DNA from: Mycoemilia scoparia | Taxonomy: Eukaryota; Kickxellomycota; Kickxellomycetes; Kickxellales; Kickxellaceae | Length of the DNA stretch: 25,072 bases | NCBI GenBank assembly: GCA_027575805.1 | Contig: JANBPU010000234.1 | Span: forward strand, 1 to 25,072 | Direction: 5' to 3' | In this document: piece after piece, positions 20,325 through 25,072 of the stretch | How the letters are laid out: the number at the start of each line of letters is the position of its first letter | Position numbering within the stretch: the stretch's first letter is position 1 | Made by a program: the position numbers and the translations under genes | The notes under the pieces: generated by a model | Told to the model about the DNA's origin: nothing | Databases searched by the model: none | Seen by the model: the letters and a program-made list of their open reading frames with translations, nothing else

Positions 20325-20474
20325 TCTCGATCAAAAGGGAACAGATTGGTGCCCTCACACACACACACACACACCCTGGAAGTCAGCCAATAGCCCATAC
20401 ATTTTAGCTGGAACCTGATGGATTATCGGCTGTTATCAAAGGTATTATTCTGGTACCCTTTTAGAGGAGACCCT
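20325..20474 (+). repeat. Diverged repeat family C, copy 1
   Basis: Corresponds to 21381-21499. Shared anchors in order: TCAAAAGGGAAC / TAAAAATGGAAC, the exact 12-mer CATACATTTTAG (20396-20407), GTTAT, CTGG-AC-CTTTTA and the exact AGGAGACCCT (20465-20474). A CA microsatellite in this copy accounts for part of the length difference. Confidence 0.55.
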
Positions 20475-20735
20475 GCCATCTACTATGTGTCATTATAAAT
20501 ATGTATGTGGCACATGACCCTGTGACTCTGAAGCAAAATGCAATGGCTCATATTTTTGGTTATTGTTTTGACGTCTCCCAAGGTTTTGTGTAGTGTGTTT
20601 TGACCTTTTTCTGCCTTGGCTAACCAAAGGAATAGAGTTCGTGGTGGTTTAAAGGACAATGTGTGTATCATTGCAATGCAATCAAGCTGCTACTGCCTAA
20701 TGTCGCTCTCATATATACACCATCCATCTCACAAG

Positions 20736-20744
20736 TATTTAAGG
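20736..20744 (+). promoter_or_regulatory. TATA-like box of the microprotein gene
   Basis: TATTTAAGG, 125 bp before the ATG at 20869, at a suitable spacing for a short 5' UTR. Confidence 0.45.
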
Positions 20745-20868
20745 CATTGCGCTCAATGCTTCTCTACACGCACATTCTTGATTCTCTTTTGTATTTCTAA
20801 AATATATCTTGTATCTTTACACTGCCCTCAATAACCGTTACTCTAGTATATTATACTCACTTTGAACA

Positions 20869-21156
20869 ATGGCTGCACCCAGACCTCCCTTCCGACTAAC
20901 CGCAGAAGGCGCCCCCTTCATTGTCATGATAGCTGCTGCCTGTGCCTGTAAGTTACTACCATCATCATCATCATCATCATCATCACCATTTTTATAATGT
21001 TAGCTTGTAACCATATTGTAAAGCAGTGGAAATTAAAAATTATATTAATGTGTTATTGAAGATGGTGTCTATGTTGGTGCAAGCAAGTTTACTGAGCCTG
21101 GTTACTTGCGTAGGGCTCCCAACCACATGTGGTTTAGCAACCAGCCCCGCAAATGA
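20869..21156 (+). CDS. 57-aa single-TM microprotein, possible mitochondrial inner-membrane subunit
   Basis: Two exons, 20869-20947 and 21062-21156 (174 nt, 57 aa), joined by an intron with GTAAGT donor and TTGAAG acceptor. Neither exon is long enough to attract attention alone. Evidence for reality: a TATA-like box upstream, a GC-richer coding stretch with varied amino acids, a consensus donor in frame, and a continuous hydrophobic helix (EGAPFIVMIAAACAYGVYVG) assembled across the junction. The N-terminus has Arg but no acidic residue before the helix; the C-terminus is basic and aromatic (RRAPNHMWFSNQPRK). Size and shape resemble small accessory subunits of respiratory complexes (for example the B12D/MLRQ type), but I cannot identify the family and that comparison is speculative. 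The intron contains an (ATC)8 repeat. Confidence 0.7.
20961..20984 (+). repeat. (ATC)8 microsatellite in the microprotein intron
   Basis: Eight perfect ATC units beginning 13 bases after the 5' splice site. Confidence 0.95.
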
Positions 21157-21703
21157 AGAAAAGAGCATATACAGTCTATAGTAGACACTTTAAACCGCCG
21201 GTTCCAAACTATATAGAAATAAGCTCTCTGTTTCGATCAGCATCCACAATCTCCTATCCTTGGATTTGAGATTACCATATATCATCATTGAATTAATACG
21301 CTTATTATTCAACAAAATTATCTCATACAAATATAAAATAAAATTTTGGCAGGCATTTCAAAGGCATATAAAATGAAAAGTTCTCTATAAAAATGGAACC
21401 AAATTGTCCACTCAATTCATACATTTTAGAATGGGATTCTAGGAACCATTGTTATTATTATTATTATCATCCTGGCACTATTCTTTTAAAGGAGACCCTA
21501 TGATATATGAAACTATATATAGTAAGGCATATTATAAAAGTATTTTAATGAACAATTGATTTTACAGTTATCTCAAATGAATGGTAGAAAACTAAATATT
21601 GGTTATAATCACTTTTAAGCCTATTATTTTAACAACATATATATTCCGGAGATATAAATCTCCAGCATATAAAAGTTTAGAAACAAAAACACCGTCTGTA
21701 TTC
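21157..21703. other. 3' intergenic region with repeat family C copy 2
   Basis: Convergent ends of the microprotein gene (+) and the gene at 21704-22332 (-). Contains repeat family C copy 2 and a short ATT microsatellite (about 21451-21466). No gene is seen. Confidence 0.6.
21381..21499 (+). repeat. Diverged repeat family C, copy 2
   Basis: Matches 20325-20474, with the exact 12-mer CATACATTTTAG at 21418-21429 and AGGAGACCCT at 21490-21499. The two copies are in the same orientation on either side of the microprotein gene, about 1 kb apart. Confidence 0.55.
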
Positions 21704-22332
21704 CTAGAGTGCTTTTCTCCTACGCTTGTTTGATCTTGATGATGAAATTTGTGGATGAATATGATTGTTGGGGCCAGAATTTAAGTCTTGAACAGACTCA
21801 GATGGCTCTTCTCCCTCCAGTTTCCTGGGTAAAGTCTCACGACCTTGGTGATCAGGATTGCTACTGGCAAAAGAACTTGGGTCTGAATTTTCGATTAATT
21901 CTACTTTGTCCTTTTGGTTATAAGTAGAACCAACTTCATCAAGAGAATCAACCTCATCAAGAGAATTAAGTTCTTCAGGAGAATTATAGAGCACATAATC
22001 AACTTCGTCCTTGGTGTCAGGAGCATTAGAAGCATCATCACGGTCCTTGGTGTCAGAATCATTAGAAGCATGATACTTATGTATTATGACTTCATCACTA
22101 AATTCGACTTTTTTAACAGCTTTTCTTTTCTTTCCCCGATGCTGGCTATGACCATTGATATGAGCAATGCCACTGGTGGCATTTTTTCCCCTGGTGTATG
22201 TACATCTATAGATGTATTTGAACCTAACTGAGTGATCTCAGTTTTGTTCTGATCAGGGTGAATCATAGTAGAGCAGGGTGACAGCTTTTCTTGAGAATCA
22301 TTGACAGCTTGGGGATTGGTAAGAGAAGACAT
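21704..22332 (-). CDS. Unidentified acidic Ser/Asp/Asn-rich protein, probably spliced or frameshifted
   Basis: An ATG at 22332 opens a frame that runs to about 22084, while a second, overlapping frame runs to a TAA at 21704. The best joining model is an intron at 22203-22142 (62 nt, GTACAT...GCCAG), giving exons 22332-22204 and 22141-21704 and a 188-aa protein; it preserves phase exactly. The alternative is a frameshift in the A-rich tract near 22185. The C-terminal part is acidic with small internal repeats (ASN-x-(S/P)DTKD twice, SLDEV twice), a basic KKRKAVKK segment near the start of exon 2 and a terminal KRRRK, suggesting nuclear localisation. No known domain is recognised. A TATAAATAG box lies 132 bp upstream. 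The donor is not the GTAAG form used by most other genes here, so the model is tentative. Confidence 0.45.
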
Positions 22333-23168
22333 GGTAGAAAAAGCCAGGGTCAGGGTTTTGGGTAATCTTTGAGTGGGTGGGATTGTGTGTACTAGCGAGT
22401 AAAAAAAGTGAGTGAGAAAAAAATGGGTATAGGAACTATTTTGAAATTGGGAAATAGGCAGGGCTATTTATATTTTTAAAATTTGCTTAAATAACTTTTA
22501 CATTTTCAAGCACTCAAGTATTTCCACTAACTTTATTATTCCACAGAATTCAAGGTTGTGTGTATGTGTGTTCCAATTATAGTTTTTATATGTTATCAAA
22601 TCCCTTGGTTAATACAGGAAAAGCGACCAATCAACTCTTTATGGTTTACAATTTTTTGGCTGTAAATTTAGAATTGGTAAATTTATGGTTTAACTGAAGC
22701 CTGTTATTAATTCAGACATGTTGGTAATTTTTAGTTAAAAGGAAATGATTTCTCATCTATTTCATCATAGGCATTAGCCAGATAAAAATATTTTATTAAC
22801 AAAAAATTATTAGACAAGCAATGAAGTCGTATGTAATTTATAATTTAATAGCAAAAAATGGAAAATTATAATAATAATAATTTGATTAAAATTATTATTT
22901 GAATTTAAATGTTTTTAGGCATGAGCAAGGTCTATAGTTTAATATAGAAAATTGTTTTTGAACATAACTTTGTTATTGCGAATAAATATATTAATAAAAC
23001 AAAACAACAAAAATCCACATTACAAATTACAATATCCCTTTTTCAACTATATATTGACTGAAAGTGTAAACATAACATGTCTTTGCAGTATCTGACACAG
23101 AAATCTTACCTATATTTTCTACTCTCCTTCTGAAATGTACCAATATCAGAATTGAATGTTTTAAACTA
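22333..23168. other. Intergenic region between two minus-strand orphan genes
   Basis: Promoter of the 21704-22332 gene and 3' flank of the 23169-24659 gene. Very AT-rich, with a short ATA repeat near 22870 and a CCAAT motif near 22627. The TATAAATAG box is described separately. No gene is seen. Confidence 0.6.
22464..22472 (-). promoter_or_regulatory. TATA box of the 21704-22332 gene
   Basis: TATAAATAG on the minus strand, 132 bp before the ATG. The same nonamer stands upstream of the neighbouring gene (24842-24850). The 12-mer AAATAGTTCCTA lies at 22441-22430 (minus), where initiation would be expected. Confidence 0.5.
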
Positions 23169-24659
23169 TTAGTTACCACTATCACTGCTACTACTGCCAT
23201 CATCAGTGTCATTGCTAGAATCCTGAGAACCTTGTAAAGAGTTTGAAGTATACGATGATTGTGAATTGGATGCACTACCATCAGATGAAACACTTGACTC
23301 ACTCTTGCCATCATTTATAGGCAAAATGGTAGAAGCAGGGCTTGTAGAATTGATAATCCTGTTGATGACTTTACGAATACCCTGCGAAGTAAAGAAATCA
23401 TTAATTTTTAATTCCTTGTCTTCAACTTCACCAAGGTCTTTATCAATATTGTCAATGTTACTGGGGTACACAATTCTAACAGACATTTTCTTTGCATCTT
23501 CAGGCTCAACAAGGTCACAGCTGTCAGAACATCGACCATTTGTACCATCACAAATCCATAAATCAGGCTGCATATGGTTGACATGATTGATACAATCATA
23601 CAAGTTTAGCAATAGTTCTTGTTCGTTTTCACAAACCACAATTGCAACATTGACAGCCACAGCAATGCTCAGACTGTCAACACTTCCATCATCACTACCA
23701 CTACTACTATTACTTCTTGTTGGAGATGATCTCGTAGTTTGGGGTTCAGTGGCTTTTTTAAAATCAACAGCAGCATGGGTTTCTTGACATTCACAGTCGC
23801 ATTTAACTATGATGTAAGTAAACTTTTCAGCTACAATATAGTCATACTGATTTCCAACAACTAAATAACCTTCAACATCAACTTTTTTCTTTAGATTGAA
23901 AAAAGACAGCAGCAGGTCGCCACTGCTACCTCTTTGAACTGTTGTTCGTGATTGGTATTTAAAGTGAATGAAATCAAATGTCATGACAATAATTTGAGCA
24001 TACTCTGGAAGCAAGTACTTGTGGTTTTTCCAATATTCAGAACATGCTTCCTGGTCAATGAAATCGTAATCACTGGCTCCAATCGCTGCTCGAAGCTTGT
24101 TGGGATAGAACTTGCAGCTATCAATCCAGATCCTTGTGTATTTTGGTTGATGTCGTAGACCCAGAGTTTTACCACAGATTGGCGGTTGAAATCTGTCATT
24201 ATGGACCAGACATGGTTCCTTGAACGAAACATTTATCTGCCTTCCATTGTGTGGACATAGATTGTTGCTGTTAACTTGAGACAGGTAGAATTCATATTCA
24301 ATGGGTTCAAGAACAGATGCTTCATCCTTAATATCGCTGCAATCATCATTATTGCTCCTGTTGTTCCCTTGGTTGTGCCATAAGGCCAAAACAACTATTC
24401 TTGGCTCCTTTTTGCTGGTATCAATATTACTAGAAATACCAGCGCTCATAGAAGCACCAGGAATGTGGGGCGCAATAATGGTATAATGATGTTGGTGGCA
24501 AGGCTCTCCTTGAGTGTCACCAAGTGATGGTGGCACCTTGGGAAGTGGTTTGTTTAGGGATTTGTCCATCATCTTTGGCCCTGCAGTATGCCTGGAGTTT
24601 GTTTTTGGTAATTTTTGGTGGTTTAGATAAAAAAATCTTTCAAGAGCTGACCAAGTCAT
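23169..24659 (-). CDS. Unidentified 496-aa protein with Cys-containing core and Ser/Asn/Asp-rich tail
   Basis: A single open frame of 496 aa from ATG 24659 to TAA 23169, too long for chance at this base composition. No family is recognised. Residues about 1-80 are Pro/Ser/His-rich. The segment about 85-285 looks folded, with beta-like hydrophobic strands (RIVVLALWH, YAQIIVMTFDFIHF, EGYLVVGNQYDYIV, FTYIIVKCDCEC). A Ser-rich hinge (about 300-325) follows, then a second small hydrophobic/Cys segment (AVAVNVAIVVCENE ... LWICDGTNGRCSDSC), then an acidic Ser/Asn/Asp tail from about 440. There is no signal peptide or clear membrane helix. The long low-complexity tail and lack of family resemblance fit a lineage-specific gene. 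The promoter has TATAAATAG 183 bp upstream. No introns are needed. Confidence 0.75.
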   Translation of the reverse strand: MTWSALERFFYLNHQKLPKTNSRHTAGPKMMDKSLNKPLPKVPPSLGDTQGEPCHQHHYTIIAPHIPGASMSAGISSNIDTSKKEPRIVVLALWHNQGNNRSNNDDCSDIKDEASVLEPIEYEFYLSQVNSNNLCPHNGRQINVSFKEPCLVHNDRFQPPICGKTLGLRHQPKYTRIWIDSCKFYPNKLRAAIGASDYDFIDQEACSEYWKNHKYLLPEYAQIIVMTFDFIHFKYQSRTTVQRGSSGDLLLSFFNLKKKVDVEGYLVVGNQYDYIVAEKFTYIIVKCDCECQETHAAVDFKKATEPQTTRSSPTRSNSSSGSDDGSVDSLSIAVAVNVAIVVCENEQELLLNLYDCINHVNHMQPDLWICDGTNGRCSDSCDLVEPEDAKKMSVRIVYPSNIDNIDKDLGEVEDKELKINDFFTSQGIRKVINRIINSTSPASTILPINDGKSESSVSSDGSASNSQSSYTSNSLQGSQDSSNDTDDGSSSSDSGN

Positions 24660-25072
24660 TTTATGTTGGAAGAAGTGTTAGGGGAAAGGGAATGAAAACT
24701 GTGGTAGGTGTATGCGTGCACTGTGTTGTTGATTTTGGCTTTAGCCAAAAAAGTTGTAGGAACATAAAATGCGAAGAAAAAAGAGTATTGCGAAAGTTGT
24801 TGGTGTTGTTACTGAAAAAAGGGACTGCTTTGGGGTAGGAACTATTTATACTCATTTTTTTGTGCGCCTGTATTATCTAAACACTTGAATCTTATTTATA
24901 ATATTCGGCCATTTTTTGGTTTTATTTGCTAAATTTTATTTTTTAGAAAAAAGTTGCAACTAGTCATGGGGTTTTTGGAGTAAATTTAATCATACAGATA
25001 TGGCCACTTTTCATTTTTTGGCAGACCAAATTAGTATGGGTGTGGTCCCTATAGAATTTACCCATAATTTTT
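24660..25072. other. Promoter region of the 496-aa gene, to the window end
   Basis: AT-rich sequence with TATAAATAG (24842-24850, minus) and the 12-mer AAATAGTTCCTA overlapping it (24847-24836, minus). Near the edge there is a small inverted repeat TATGGGT (25035-25041) / ACCCATA (25060-25066). No gene is supported. Confidence 0.6.
24842..24850 (-). promoter_or_regulatory. TATA box of the 496-aa gene
   Basis: TATAAATAG on the minus strand, 183 bp upstream of ATG 24659; it is identical in its nine bases to the box of the neighbouring gene. Confidence 0.55.

Larger units (their letters stand above)
19885..20868. other. Divergent promoter region between ATG15 and the microprotein gene
   Basis: Shared upstream region for ATG15 (-) and the 57-aa gene (+). 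Contains a CCAAT motif near 20055, repeat family C copy 1 with an embedded CA microsatellite (20356-20374), and a TATTTAAGG box at 20736. No gene is supported; the open stretch at 20616-20834 overlaps the probable 5' UTR of the microprotein gene. Confidence 0.6.

Noticed and set aside
25035..25066. TATGGGT...ACCCATA at the window end as a sixth MITE copy
   Set aside because: The outer seven bases resemble the MITE ends, but the following TTTTTGAAGG block and the core are absent, and the spacing is only 32 bp.

Overview
This is an AT-rich eukaryotic nuclear window with short spliceosomal introns (GTAAGT-type donors, two perfect TACTAAC branch sites, 62-191 nt long), compact genes, TATA-type promoters and many short repeats. 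Atg15 is a fungal autophagy lipase, and DDX41 is a spliceosomal helicase missing from budding yeast. Together with the intron style and base composition they suggest an early-diverging filamentous fungus, most likely Mucoromycota. That placement is inference, not proof.

Layout. 1-311: 3' end of an unidentified membrane protein. 1624-5281: two + strand genes 188 bp apart, a DGAT2-family acyltransferase (4 exons, 328 aa) and DDX41 (4 exons, 628 aa). 5282-8935: a long intergenic region that looks regulatory. 8936-10036 and 15735-16340: two paralogous single-pass membrane RING-H2 proteins, on either side of a minus-strand DHA1/VMAT-like MFS transporter (10853-12779, 3 exons, 530 aa). 17308-17381: tRNA-Ile(AAT). 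17962-19884: ATG15 (minus). 20869-21156: a 57-aa single-TM microprotein with one intron. 21704-22332 and 23169-24659: two minus-strand genes for low-complexity proteins with no recognisable family.

The intergenic DNA carries three repeat families found here by eye. The clearest is a 100-204 bp MITE-like element (five copies, about 24-bp terminal inverted repeats, TA target duplications at four of the five). The others are a diverged 80-90 bp repeat (three copies) and a diverged 120-150 bp repeat (two copies, flanking the microprotein gene).

The most interesting signal is the RING pair. The two genes share a membrane anchor, an FT-x-SEL-x-LLP-x-RK motif and the RING. They also share unusually long upstream regions with two exact 13-mers in the same order and nine same-strand copies of TTGCGG, a hexamer I did not find in the other intergenic stretches. 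This looks like a duplicated, co-regulated membrane ubiquitin-ligase module. DGAT2 and ATG15 act at opposite ends of neutral-lipid turnover (synthesis and vacuolar breakdown), but nothing in the sequence links them beyond proximity.
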